64,000 bases of DNA. It comes from a bacterium 210917-SL.2.15. GTDB lineage: Bacteria; Bacillota; Clostridia; Oscillospirales; Oscillospiraceae. This document shows positions 42,080 to 50,264 of this stretch, in pieces. Below the pieces are notes generated by a model. The model was not told the DNA's origin. It searched no databases and saw nothing but the letters and a program-made list of their open reading frames with translations. Position 1 is the first letter of the stretch, and every line of letters begins with the position of its first letter. The stretch is taken from assembly GCA_020555605.1 (NCBI GenBank), contig JAJCJC010000004.1, forward strand, positions 1 through 64,000, written 5' to 3'. Position numbers and translations under genes: made by a program.

Positions 42080-43474
42080 TTAGGTCAAATACCATTCTTC
42101 GCGGATCATACGGAACCCGTCTTTCAGGGAATCCGCACTCATGGCGCCGCTCCACGTGCTGTAGTCCGACAGGAACTCCGCTGCATAAATCGTGGTCGCC
42201 TGGCGCATCAGGATAAACCGGTCCCCCTTTGTCGCTTTATACTCCCGGCTCTCGCCGCTTTCCGTATAAATGGCAATCACTTCGAGCGGGTCCGTATCCT
42301 CGCCCTGATACACGCCGAACGTAACGATACGCTCTCCAGTGACACTGGTAACGGAAGTAACCATCAGTACGTCCTTCCAGCTTTCGGGCAGCACAAGATA
42401 CCAGCCGTCCGTCAGATTGTGATATGTCGTCTCCTTGACCGTCTGTCTGCCGTCTGCGGCAAACGCCGTCCAGCGGATCCCCCAATAAGTCGGTGCAATT
42501 GCGCTGGTTTTGTGCAATGCATAGGGGATCGGCAGCTCCAGCACACCATCCTGGTCAATATCCTGTGCCTCTGCGCCTGCGGCATGATACACAAGGCCGC
42601 TGATCCCGCTCTGCTCGTCCATGGTGCGGTTGATCAATGCGTCGTTTTCCATGACCAGAAGATCCGTGACCCGGTTCTCCGCGTCTACAACTCCCGTAAC
42701 AAACAACGCCTGAACGCCGTCCGTCAGGCCACCCACGCGTACGCTCTCCAGCATCGCCGGCGGTACAGACAACGGCGCCGACGATATTTGCTCCAGCGCC
42801 CCCAATTTCCACTCATATATGCTGGCAACACAATTTCCGGAGGTTCCACCGGCAATGACAATCATTTCCGGCATCCCGTCTTGATCCATGTCGGTGGTAA
42901 GATACTGGTTATAATTCACTTCCAATATTTTTTGCGCATTGTAGCGCTCCAGATTGTAAACCGAAACCACGCGCATCAGGGCGCGTTCATTTAAGGTTTC
43001 CTCCGTTTGGTTCTTGCCACTGTCTCCCGTCATAATGCGGCACCCCACCATCAGTTCCAGGACACCGTCGCCGTTCATATCTTTATAATCAACACGCCCG
43101 ATAGATGCGCCGCTTTCCTCCAGAACAGCTGCCGTTTGATACCCTTCACTGCTCTGCTTGAAGATATAAATTTTCAGGGGCTTGCTCTCGCCGTTTTTGC
43201 GCAGAAACAAAAGCGCTTCGTCTTCTCCGTCGCCATCGATGTCCACCATTTGCACAGGCTGTACATTTTCTCCCCCCGTGGGCGCGGCATATTCATAACC
43301 GCTATCCACCAGAGCGGCAATCTCCTGTTCCAGATCCACATATTCTTCCGGAAGTTTCGGCAAACTGTACAAATCATCTGCCGAAAGGGCGAACATACAG
43401 CCGGACAACAGAAGCGTCATCGCTGCTGCCGCACAGAACATGCTCCATTTTTTCCAAATCTGCCGCTTTTCCAC
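42080..43474 (-). CDS. Lipoprotein with calcium-loop (VCBS/FG-GAP-like) repeats
   Basis: A 464-residue exported lipoprotein: hydrophobic signal ending LLLSGCMF (lipobox). It contains at least four DxDxDG-type loops: DIDGDGEDEALLFL, DMNGDGVLELMVG, DMDQDGMPEMIVIAGG and DIDQDGVLELPIP, spaced like blades of an FG-GAP/VCBS-type propeller; Ca2+ binding is inferred. Start chosen as GTG 43474 after GGGGAACGGAG; the longer frame adds unrelated residues. First gene of the unit with the response regulator and sensor kinase. Confidence 0.82.
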   Translation of the reverse strand: MEKRQIWKKWSMFCAAAAMTLLLSGCMFALSADDLYSLPKLPEEYVDLEQEIAALVDSGYEYAAPTGGENVQPVQMVDIDGDGEDEALLFLRKNGESKPLKIYIFKQSSEGYQTAAVLEESGASIGRVDYKDMNGDGVLELMVGCRIMTGDSGKNQTEETLNERALMRVVSVYNLERYNAQKILEVNYNQYLTTDMDQDGMPEMIVIAGGTSGNCVASIYEWKLGALEQISSAPLSVPPAMLESVRVGGLTDGVQALFVTGVVDAENRVTDLLVMENDALINRTMDEQSGISGLVYHAAGAEAQDIDQDGVLELPIPYALHKTSAIAPTYWGIRWTAFAADGRQTVKETTYHNLTDGWYLVLPESWKDVLMVTSVTSVTGERIVTFGVYQGEDTDPLEVIAIYTESGESREYKATKGDRFILMRQATTIYAAEFLSDYSTWSGAMSADSLKDGFRMIREEWYLT

Positions 43475-43680
43475 GCTCCGTTCCCCTTTCACTGCACCAT
43501 CTGTCTCCCAAAACGGCAAGATAATCTGCACGATTCTATTTTAAAATTGTACCACAAATCTTTTCATATGGGTAGTGCTTTTTTCACCTTGTGCGCAGCA
43601 GCTCGGCTTCCAGCAAATTTTTCAAAACAACTCTTGCTTTTTGCAAACAACTGCGCTATAATAATTATGTTTCACGGCAC

Positions 43681-43766
43681 GCCGGTGTGGTGGAATGGCA
43701 GACGCGACGGACTCAAAATCCGTTCCTGGCAACAGGGTGTGGGTTCAAGTCCCACCACCGGCACCA
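43681..43766 (+). tRNA. tRNA-Leu (CAA)
   Basis: Seven-base acceptor stem GCCGGTG/CACCGGC, anticodon loop CTCAAAA giving anticodon CAA (reads UUG), long class II variable arm, T-arm GGGTTCAAGTCCC, and encoded CCA. A strong hairpin terminator follows directly. Mobile-element remnants begin within 60 bp. Confidence 0.95.
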
Positions 43767-43767
43767 T

Positions 43768-43819
43768 GACGAGTGTTCTTATAGCATTTGAAAAGCTGTA
43801 AGAACACTCGTCTTTTTTT
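43768..43819 (+). terminator. Terminator of tRNA-Leu
   Basis: GACGAGTGTTCTTATAGC pairs with GCTGTAAGAACACTCGTC, then TTTTTTT. Confidence 0.88.
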
Positions 43820-43826
43820 GTTGCTT

Positions 43827-44967
43827 TCATCCGGCGATTTCGGCTGGGGTGTAGTTGACGAACACGCCCTTCCGGGTATTGACGGTCATATCAGGAATTG
43901 GAAGGGGCAGCATTTTGGGGATTGTAATTTCTCCCACGCAGTTATAATGGATGCGAAGCCGCAGCTCCCACACACCATCAATTTTCTCCGCATGATAAAC
44001 CTCGATCTTCTCAACCAATTCATTGAGCATCCGGGGCGTGAGCTTGCGTGCGCAGGTATATTTGCGTACCAAAGAGATGAACATATCCTTGGTCATAGCC
44101 TGACTGCTCTGCTTCTCGATTCCGGAGCGGAGCTTTTTGATTTTCTCCGCCAGTCCCTTTTGCTCGTCCTCATACCGTCTGGACATTTTCGCGAAACGGT
44201 AGCCGGAGGGCTTACCCGAAACATTGTCCTCATAGATACGCTCAAACAGCCCATCCAGTTCCTCGTCACGGGCAAGCAGGGCTTTCAATTCCTTCTCTTT
44301 CAGCTTCCGCCGCTTGCTGAGAGTGCCCGGTCACCGCTTTCAGCAATTCGTCCTCATAGAGGCTGGCGAACTTCCTCAAGCGTCGGATTTCACCAAGCAC
44401 CACCTGTTCCAGAAAATCCACTCGGACACAGTGCGTGGAAGTACAGCTCCCATGGTTGCCCTTGTAGTTGGAGCAGTTGAAATACTTAATTTCCGGGTTT
44501 CCATGGTTGAAATGGAAGTGAAGATTGCTGCCGCAGTCAGCACAGACCAGAAAGCCGGAGAACATATTGTGCCCGCCATCGTTGGTACGGCGCTTGCGGA
44601 TTTTGCCCCGCTTTTGCTGCACCTGTTCAAAGACAGATCGCTCAATAATCGGCTCGTGGACGTCCTTGAAGATAACCCAATTCTCACGGTCATTCTCCAA
44701 CCTCTTTTTGTTCTTGTAGGATTTGGAGTAGGTCTTGAAGTTGAAAATGTCACCACAGTATTCCTGTAAGAACAGGATTTTGGTCACGGTGGGACTGTTC
44801 CACTTGGTAGTGGGCTGCTGCTTGCCCTTTCCGGGCCGCTTGATGCCCTTTTCCAGCCAATAGGCACGCGGGGTATCTTCGGCCTCTTTTGCCGCTTGCT
44901 TACTCAGCAGGACAGACATCTTGATTTGGTTTAACTGGTTCTCCAACTCTTTAAGCGGGTCTGACAA
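43827..44967 (-). pseudogene. Large serine recombinase remnant
   Basis: Two overlapping frames together encode the middle and end of a large serine recombinase: recombinase domain (TPRAYWLEKGIKRPGKGKQQ ... FNFKTYSKSYKNKKR), zinc ribbon (FSGFLVCADCGSNLHFHF, FNCSNYKGNHGSC), then after a frameshift near 44310 the coiled-coil and DUF4368-like tail (LARDEELDGLFERIYED ... HYNCVGEITIP). The ~190-residue N-terminal catalytic domain with the active Ser is absent; unrelated sequence (SDPLKELENQLNQIK) lies there instead. Non-functional remnant of an integrated element next to tRNA-Leu. Confidence 0.85.
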
Positions 44968-45038
44968 AAGAAAAGCAGGGAACCCAATGTTGAACCGCTC
45001 CCCATTAAGCGGACAGCAAAAAAATATAAAGTTTTTCC

Positions 45039-45071
45039 GGCCGGTAGCCTGTAGGTTGCTGGCCGCTTTTT
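45039..45071 (+). terminator. Terminator-like hairpin in the remnant region
   Basis: GGCCGGTAGCC / GGTTGCTGGCC with loop TGTA (some wobble pairs), then CTTTTT on +. No intact gene ends here, so it is probably left over from a lost gene. Confidence 0.45.
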
Positions 45072-45084
45072 ATGCAGCCAGAGA

Positions 45085-45755
45085 TAGCCGGTCACAGAGA
45101 TCCAGGATGGCACTCAGATAGAGCTTATGTACCTCAACGCCCTCATACCATTTGAACTCCGTCACATCGGTAAGCCATTTCTCATTCGGTTTCTCTGCAT
45201 GGAATTGGCGGTTCAGCAGGTTTTCAGCAAGATACTGAGGGTTCTTTACCCGTCTGCTGCAGCCACGGTTATTATACTTCACAGTGGAGCGTATATCTCT
45301 GGCCCGACAGATACGCAGTACTCTCTTGTCATTGACATAGATACCATGGTCATGACGTAGATCGTCATCAAGCGCCTTTATCCGGACTTTCCGAATGGAT
45401 TTTCTCAATCTTGTCGGCCACTTGCTCATTCTCAATTTGCGCCTGTGTAGTTTCCCGTCTTTGCTTCATGTAGCTTCCTCCTCCAGAAAACTTTGCGGAG
45501 TTAAAGGTTCCATGAGCATTATACACCTTTATCCAATTGTGGAGCTGACGATCATTTCGCAACTTATATTTTTTACTGATTTCTTCGAGACTGCCTGCCC
45601 CGGACAGGTATTCCCGTACTGCCTTCAACTTTTGTTCCGGTGGATAGACTCGGTTTTGCTGATACGGCAGAAATCCAGCCGCCCCTCCCGCTTCATACCG
45701 TGCGCTCCATCTATAGATTGTCGTTGTCCCAACTCCTGCATACCGAGCAGCTTAA
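45085..45755 (-). pseudogene. IS3-family transposase remnant (orfA/orfB)
   Basis: OrfA remnant: RYAGVGTTTIYRWSARYEAGG, then EQKLKAVREYLSGAGSLEEISKKYKLRNDRQLHNWIKVYNAHG (two HTH units, start missing). OrfB remnant overlaps at 45368-45435: DLRHDHGIYVNDKRVLRICRARDIRS, NEKWLTDVTEFKWYEG, ending LYLSAILDLCDR where homology to the rve domain stops (about 45085), so most of the DDE catalytic core is gone. Truncated at both ends; no inverted-repeat ends found. Its 5' side joins the collagen-like gene at about 45755. Confidence 0.85.
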
Positions 45756-46072
45756 ACTAAATAATAGCCAGCAGAAAGCTGAATATGCTGCACACCTGAC
45801 TCGGTGATACTGCCGGTGGTATCTTCAACTGACGGAAACCAAAGCAGCTGATTCCCATCGGTGAAGAGTTCGGAAGACCCCATAAAGGAAGCGAAGGCAT
45901 CTTCCGACACAGCGCCGGCCGATCCAGTGGGCCCTGTTGCCCCGGCCACCCCCTGCGGCTCCGCAGAAACTGGGCACCCTGGGCAAGCAGGACAACAGCA
46001 GCCCGGCATTTGGTCAGGCAATCCGGGTACATCCCCACAGGAACCAAACCGGTATCGGTAAAACTCGGACAT
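45752..46072 (-). pseudogene. Collagen-like surface protein, 3' end truncated
   Basis: 106 residues: Cys/Pro-rich start, a short Gly-X-Y stretch (GVAGATGPTGSAG), then the start of a TNF/C1q-like trimerisation head (LFTDGNQLLWF, IQLSAGYYLV). Exosporium/BclA-type collagen proteins normally continue well past GYYL; here the reading frame stops where IS3-derived sequence begins. Reads as a spore- or surface-protein gene cut by an insertion and later decay. Confidence 0.7.
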
Positions 46073-46119
46073 AGGCCTCCTCCGTTCGATCTGATTCTAT
46101 ACCGCTGTCCCAGTTTATA

Positions 46120-46148
46120 TAAAAGAGCGGCAAAGCGTGCACGCTCTG
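46120..46148 (-). terminator. Weak terminator after terC
   Basis: Minus-strand AGAGCG ... CGCTCT stem with a 12-nt loop, then TTTTATATAA, 40 bp past the terC stop. Confidence 0.4.
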
Positions 46149-46189
46149 AACCAGAGATTTACAGGCACGGAGCAAAAAAGCGCCCCCTC

Positions 46190-47095
46190 TTATTGCGCCC
46201 TCTCTTTCAGAAGCCGCTTCCTTCTGTACCTGCCGGTTAGGAGTACGGACAGCAGGATACTGCCCAAAAGGACCGACAAAATGACCAGAATGGACGCCGC
46301 CGTTCCAATGTGGATGCCCACCAGCACCGCCAGCATTTTCAACCCGGTGAACATCAGGATCACCGCCACACCATAGCGGACATACCGGAAGCGGTCTGTC
46401 ACGTATTCTAACACAAAATAAAGCTGCCGCAAGCCCAGAATGGCCAAAATGTTGGAGGTATATACAATCAGCGGATGAGTGGAAATCGAAAAAGCCGCCG
46501 GTACGGAATCAATGGCAAAAATAATATCCGAACACTCGATCAGCAGCAGCACGCCGAAAAGAGGCGTTGCCCGTAACAGAGTACGCCGGCCTTTTCCGAA
46601 GCGCTCCCGCACAAAAAATTTTTCTCCCCGGAAAGAATCTGTCATCGGGAGCACATGCCGGATCACCGCCATCACCGGGCTGCGCCTCACATCTTTTTCC
46701 TCTTCTTCCCCCGCAAGCATTTTCGCTCCATTGACCACCAACAGCGCTCCGAACAGATACAGCACCCACGCAAACCGGCCGATGATTGCCGACCCCAGAA
46801 GAATAAACAACAACCGCAGCACCACCGCACCGAGGATCCCCCAATGTAGCACTCTGTGCCGGGCATGCTCCGCAATTCCGAACGCCGTGAAAATGGACAT
46901 AAACACAAACAAGTTATCCATGCTCAGGCTCAGTTCGATCAGATATCCGCCCAAAAACTGCAGCGCCAGCTCCTGTCCCAAGCCACTCCAAATACCTGCG
47001 GCCACCAACAGCGCTGCTGCAATCCATAAAAGAACCCATTTTACGGCATCCAGCAGCGGGCGCGGCCGTTTTCCCTGTGTCCTGATCCGTTTCAA
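46190..47095 (-). CDS. TerC/Alx-family membrane protein
   Basis: A 301-residue polytopic membrane protein of the TerC family, members of which export manganese or support metal loading of secreted proteins. The two acidic membrane motifs are present: IELSLSMDNLFVFMSIF and LIECSDIIFAIDSVPA. Start is TTG 47095 behind CAGGAGG. No yybP-ykoY manganese riboswitch was seen in the ~60 bp upstream. Separate unit from the CoA-transferase genes. Confidence 0.88.
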   Translation of the reverse strand: MKRIRTQGKRPRPLLDAVKWVLLWIAAALLVAAGIWSGLGQELALQFLGGYLIELSLSMDNLFVFMSIFTAFGIAEHARHRVLHWGILGAVVLRLLFILLGSAIIGRFAWVLYLFGALLVVNGAKMLAGEEEEKDVRRSPVMAVIRHVLPMTDSFRGEKFFVRERFGKGRRTLLRATPLFGVLLLIECSDIIFAIDSVPAAFSISTHPLIVYTSNILAILGLRQLYFVLEYVTDRFRYVRYGVAVILMFTGLKMLAVLVGIHIGTAASILVILSVLLGSILLSVLLTGRYRRKRLLKERAQ

Positions 47096-47162
47096 AGCAA
47101 TCCCTCCTGTCCCAGTCTGCCGAGTTATTCTATGTGCTGCTTCCGCCGACTATGTAACAAAA

Positions 47163-47192
47163 AATGCGGAGCAGCATAGCCGCTCCGCATTT
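47163..47192 (-). terminator. Terminator of ctfAB
   Basis: AAATGCGGAGC / GCTCCGCATTT stem; minus strand continues TTTTTTG. Lies 17 bp after the ctfB stop. Confidence 0.85.
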
Positions 47193-47208
47193 GAATCGCC
47201 TCATGGGG

Positions 47209-47862
47209 TTATTCCTCGATATTCTTCAGATCCGGGGAGATGATCAGTGTAGCCTCCGTAGCGGCCTGTACTTCTTCCACGGTGAACTCGGGGTTGATCT
47301 CCACCAGCTCCAGGCCCTTATCCGTCACATTGATCACGCCCATTTCGGTGATGATCTTGGTCACGCAGGTCTTGGTGGTCAGGGGCAGGGTGCACTCCTT
47401 CAGGATCTTGGGAGCACCCTTCTGGGTGTGCTCCATGGCAACAATCACGTTCTTTGCGCCGGCGCACAGATCCATGGCACCGCCCATGCCGGGCACCATC
47501 TTACCAGGGATGATCCAGTTAGCCAAGTTGCCCTTCTCGTCCACCTGCAGAGCACCCAGAACCGTTGCATTCACATGGCCGCCGCGGATCAGCCCAAAGG
47601 AGGTGGCCGAATCGATGAACGCGCCGCCGGGAGCAATGGAAGAGGGCTGACCGCCTGCATCGACCACGTTGGGATCAGCGACTTCAGGCTTGCCGCCCTG
47701 GCCGGCCATGCCAACCTCAGCCTGCAGGATCACATGCACGTCCTCCGGCAGATAAGCAGGAACCATGGTGGGCAGACCGATTCCCAGGTTCACGAAATCG
47801 CCGTCCTTGAATTCCTTTGCAACACGCTTTGCAATATAGCCTTTGATGAGAGCCTTTTCCAT
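47209..47862 (-). CDS. ctfB: Acetoacetate/butyrate CoA-transferase subunit B
   Basis: A 217-residue beta subunit of a 3-oxoacid-type CoA-transferase. The catalytic glutamate is Glu49 in LQAEVGMAG, aligned with the LQSENG motif of the family (Asn is Val here). NLGIGLPTMVPAYL, DSATSFGLIRGGHV and GKMVPGMGGAMDL are conserved blocks. ATG overlaps the ctfA TAA by one base (TAATG). With ctfA and thiolase it would exchange CoA between acetoacetyl-CoA or butyryl-CoA and acetate. Confidence 0.9.
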   Translation of the reverse strand: MEKALIKGYIAKRVAKEFKDGDFVNLGIGLPTMVPAYLPEDVHVILQAEVGMAGQGGKPEVADPNVVDAGGQPSSIAPGGAFIDSATSFGLIRGGHVNATVLGALQVDEKGNLANWIIPGKMVPGMGGAMDLCAGAKNVIVAMEHTQKGAPKILKECTLPLTTKTCVTKIITEMGVINVTDKGLELVEINPEFTVEEVQAATEATLIISPDLKNIEE

Positions 47863-48542
47863 TACTTGTTACCTCCATCCACAATGTAATCGACCAGGAC
47901 ATTCTGAATCAGAACTTCGTCCGGATCCATCATGTCGATGACTTCATCCGCTTGGCAAATAACCGTATCAGCAGCGGCAGCCATAACGATATTGAAGTTC
48001 CGGGCATCGCCGTGGATCTTCACATTGCCGTATTTATCCGCCACGGAACCGTAGATCAGAGCGACATCCGCGCGCAGAGGACGCTCCAGCAGGAACTCCT
48101 TGCCGTCGATCGTGATGACTTCTTTTTTCGTGCCGCCAACGTCCTCAGCGCCCTCGCCCACGGGGGTAGCCAGACCGGTGGGGGTCAAAACGCCGCCCAG
48201 GCCGTAACCGCCTGCACGGATCTTCTCTGCCATAGAACCCTGGGGAACCAGCGTAACCTTCATGGAACCGTCGTTCATCTTCTGTCCGACCTCGGGATTC
48301 AGGCCGATGTGCGTAGCCCACAGATGAGCCACCTGACCATTGTGAATCAACTCCGCCAGGCTGTGATCACGCTTGGGGTCGCCGCCATCATTGCAGATCA
48401 CCGTCAAGTCCTTGACGCCTGCCTCCGCAATTGCGTGCAGAACTTCGTTCGGGCCGCCAGCACTCAGAAAACCGCCGACCATAATGGTCATGCCGTCTTT
48501 GATCTGAGCAACCGCCTCGTCCATAGAAACAATTTTAGCCAT
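47862..48542 (-). CDS. ctfA: Acetoacetate/butyrate CoA-transferase subunit A
   Basis: A 226-residue alpha subunit. MVGGFLSAGGPNEVLHAI is the CoA-binding loop (GGFxxxGxP), followed by NDGGDPKRDHSLAELI, GGVLTPTGLATPVGEG and GNVKIHGDARNFNIVMA. Start chosen at ATG 48542 after GGGAGG; translation coupled to ctfB. Own TTGATA/TATAAT promoter separates it from the thiolase unit. Confidence 0.9.
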   Translation of the reverse strand: MAKIVSMDEAVAQIKDGMTIMVGGFLSAGGPNEVLHAIAEAGVKDLTVICNDGGDPKRDHSLAELIHNGQVAHLWATHIGLNPEVGQKMNDGSMKVTLVPQGSMAEKIRAGGYGLGGVLTPTGLATPVGEGAEDVGGTKKEVITIDGKEFLLERPLRADVALIYGSVADKYGNVKIHGDARNFNIVMAAAADTVICQADEVIDMMDPDEVLIQNVLVDYIVDGGNK

Positions 48543-48617
48543 GAATGCAATACCTCCCATTTTTTATTCACATGGAAGCGTCCCCCCAAAGGCTCGGTTT
48601 CCATGCAATCTACTTGT

Positions 48618-48645
48618 ATTATAGCACCTTTCAGGTAATTATCAA
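48618..48645 (-). promoter_or_regulatory. Promoter of ctfAB
   Basis: Minus-strand TTGATA, 16-bp spacer, TATAAT, 75 bp upstream of ctfA. Confidence 0.78.
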
Positions 48646-48687
48646 CTATAATCCCCCTGTTTTTTCACCGTTTTTTGCCTTCTCGCA

Positions 48688-48723
48688 CATACCGGGACAG
48701 GGCGTTTGCCCTGTCCCGGTATG
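48688..48723. other. Perfect 16-bp hairpin without T-tract
   Basis: CATACCGGGACAGGGC pairs with GCCCTGTCCCGGTATG around GTTT, between the thiolase stop and the ctfA promoter. Neither side has a T-run, so it is either a processing/stabilising hairpin for the thiolase mRNA or an atypical terminator. Confidence 0.7.
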
Positions 48724-48768
48724 GATACGATGTAGTTACTGCACTGCGCCACCAAGGAGCGTTGAGTT

Positions 48769-50028
48769 TCAGCACTTCTCCACGACAACGGCAGTACCCA
48801 TGCCGCCGCCGATGCACAGAGTGGCCAAGCCCTTCTTAGCGTCGTCTCTCTTCTTCATCTCATGCAGCAGGGTGACAATAATGCGGGCGCCGGATGCACC
48901 GACGGGGTGGCCCAGAGAAATGGCGCCGCCGTTGACATTGACCTTGGCCATGTCAAAGCCCAGTTCGCGGCCCACAGCAATGGACTGCGCAGCGAAAGCT
49001 TCATTAGCTTCCACCAGATCGATGTCCTCGATGCCCACGCCAGCAGCGGCCATGGCATTGCGGGAAGCGGGAACGGGACCAACACCCATGATCTTGGGAT
49101 CGACGCCGCCCTGGCCGTAACCGATCAGCTTGGCCATGGGCTTGAGGCCGTACTTCTCCACCGCCTCAGCGGAGGCCAGAACCAGTGCCGCAGCACCGTC
49201 GTTGATGCCGGAAGCATTCGCTGCGGTGACGCGCTGGACATGCTTCTTGGTATCTGCCTCGTGAACTCCGGTCAGTTCAAAAGTATGGACCACTTCATCC
49301 TCGACGCCCTCGGGGCCGACGGGGAATGCGCCGCGCAGCTTGGAAATACTCTCCACCGTCACGCCAGCCTTGGGATACTCGTCCACTTTGAACTCGACGA
49401 TTTCCTTCTTCTTCTTGACCGGCACCGCGACGATCTCGTCCACAAACTTGCCAGCAGCCTGGGCCGCTTCGGTTTTCTGCTGGGAAGCAGCAGCAAAAGC
49501 ATCCTGCTCTTCGCGGGTAATGCCCCAGATATCGTTGATGTTCTCAGCGGTGGTGCCCATGTGATAGTTGTTGTAAGCTTCCCACAGGCCGTCCTTGATC
49601 ATGGTATCCACCATCTGGGTGTTGCCCATGCGGGCGCCGTAACGGCCGGAAGGAACGGCATAAGGCGCTGCGGACATGTTCTCGGTACCGCCGCAGACAA
49701 CGATGTTGGCGTCACCTGCCTTGATGGCGCGAGCACCTTCGATGACGGACTTCATGCCGGAACCACACACCATGCCAACCGTGTAGGCGGGAACGGAGAA
49801 GGGCAGGCCGGCCTTGACGCCCACCTGACGGGCAACGTTCTGACCCTGAGCAGCCGTCAGGATGCAACCGAACATCAGTTCATCCACCTGCTCGGGCTTG
49901 ACGCCGGCGCGGTTCAGGGCTTCCTTGACCACGATGGCACCCAGATCGGCAGCGGGAACATCCTTCAGGGAACCACCAAAGGAACCGATTGCGGTTCTGC
50001 AGCAATTGACAATATAAACTTCAGACAC
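48769..50028 (-). CDS. thlA: Acetyl-CoA C-acetyltransferase (thiolase)
   Basis: A 419-residue thiolase condensing two acetyl-CoA to acetoacetyl-CoA. Nucleophile Cys88 in GMVCGSGMKSV, ANEAFAAQ, NGGAISLGHPVGASGAR (His) and CIGGGMG (second Cys) are intact. About 25 residues longer than typical thiolases because of an insertion near residues 242-268 (EDEVVHTFELTGVHEADTKK) just before TAANASGINDG. GTG/ATG start region at 50028 follows AGGAGGTATCTC. Rex-like site and strong promoter upstream. Confidence 0.94.
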   Translation of the reverse strand: MSEVYIVNCCRTAIGSFGGSLKDVPAADLGAIVVKEALNRAGVKPEQVDELMFGCILTAAQGQNVARQVGVKAGLPFSVPAYTVGMVCGSGMKSVIEGARAIKAGDANIVVCGGTENMSAAPYAVPSGRYGARMGNTQMVDTMIKDGLWEAYNNYHMGTTAENINDIWGITREEQDAFAAASQQKTEAAQAAGKFVDEIVAVPVKKKKEIVEFKVDEYPKAGVTVESISKLRGAFPVGPEGVEDEVVHTFELTGVHEADTKKHVQRVTAANASGINDGAAALVLASAEAVEKYGLKPMAKLIGYGQGGVDPKIMGVGPVPASRNAMAAAGVGIEDIDLVEANEAFAAQSIAVGRELGFDMAKVNVNGGAISLGHPVGASGARIIVTLLHEMKKRDDAKKGLATLCIGGGMGTAVVVEKC

Positions 50029-50060
50029 GTGAGATACCTCCTAAAAGATTTGGTAGTTTC

Positions 50061-50089
50061 AGTTTACTCGCAATTTATCTAAATGTCAA
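50061..50089 (-). promoter_or_regulatory. Promoter of the thiolase gene
   Basis: Minus-strand TTGACA (perfect -35), 17-bp spacer, TAAACT, about 30 bp upstream of the start. Confidence 0.78.
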
Positions 50090-50126
50090 CAGACAACAGC
50101 CCCAAGATATGGGGATTTCGCACATA

Positions 50127-50144
50127 TTGTTAAAAAAATCACAA
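50127..50144. promoter_or_regulatory. Rex-like operator upstream of thiolase
   Basis: TTGTTAA-AAAA-ATCACAA, an 18-bp site matching the Rex consensus TTGTTAA-N4-TTAACAA at 12 of 14 half-site positions (left half perfect). It lies 38 bp upstream of the thiolase -35. Rex is the NADH-sensing repressor that controls fermentation genes in Clostridia. Confidence 0.5.
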
Positions 50145-50217
50145 TAATCACATTTAATAGCGTTCACAAAATCTCTTTTTTCCTATATTCTTTTTCCTAT
50201 TTTATCGTTTTTGTACA

Positions 50218-50252
50218 AAAACACCCGGAGCGGATCCCTTCCGCCCCGGGTG
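50218..50252 (-). terminator. Terminator of the foldase-like gene
   Basis: Minus-strand ACACCCGGGGCGGA / TCCGCTCCGGGTGT with loop AGGGA, then TTTTT. Confidence 0.88.
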
Positions 50253-50264
50253 TCAGCAGCAGGC

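Noticed and set aside
44314..44769. Plus-strand 151-codon frame
   Set aside because: Antisense to the recombinase remnant with no domain or ribosome site.
43767..46190. Duplicated tRNA-Leu 3' end (attR) bounding an integrated element
   Set aside because: No second copy of the GGTTCAAGTCCC / CCACCGGCACCA end was found downstream.
47096..47160. yybP-ykoY manganese riboswitch before terC
   Set aside because: The upstream gap is too short and lacks the paired conserved loops.
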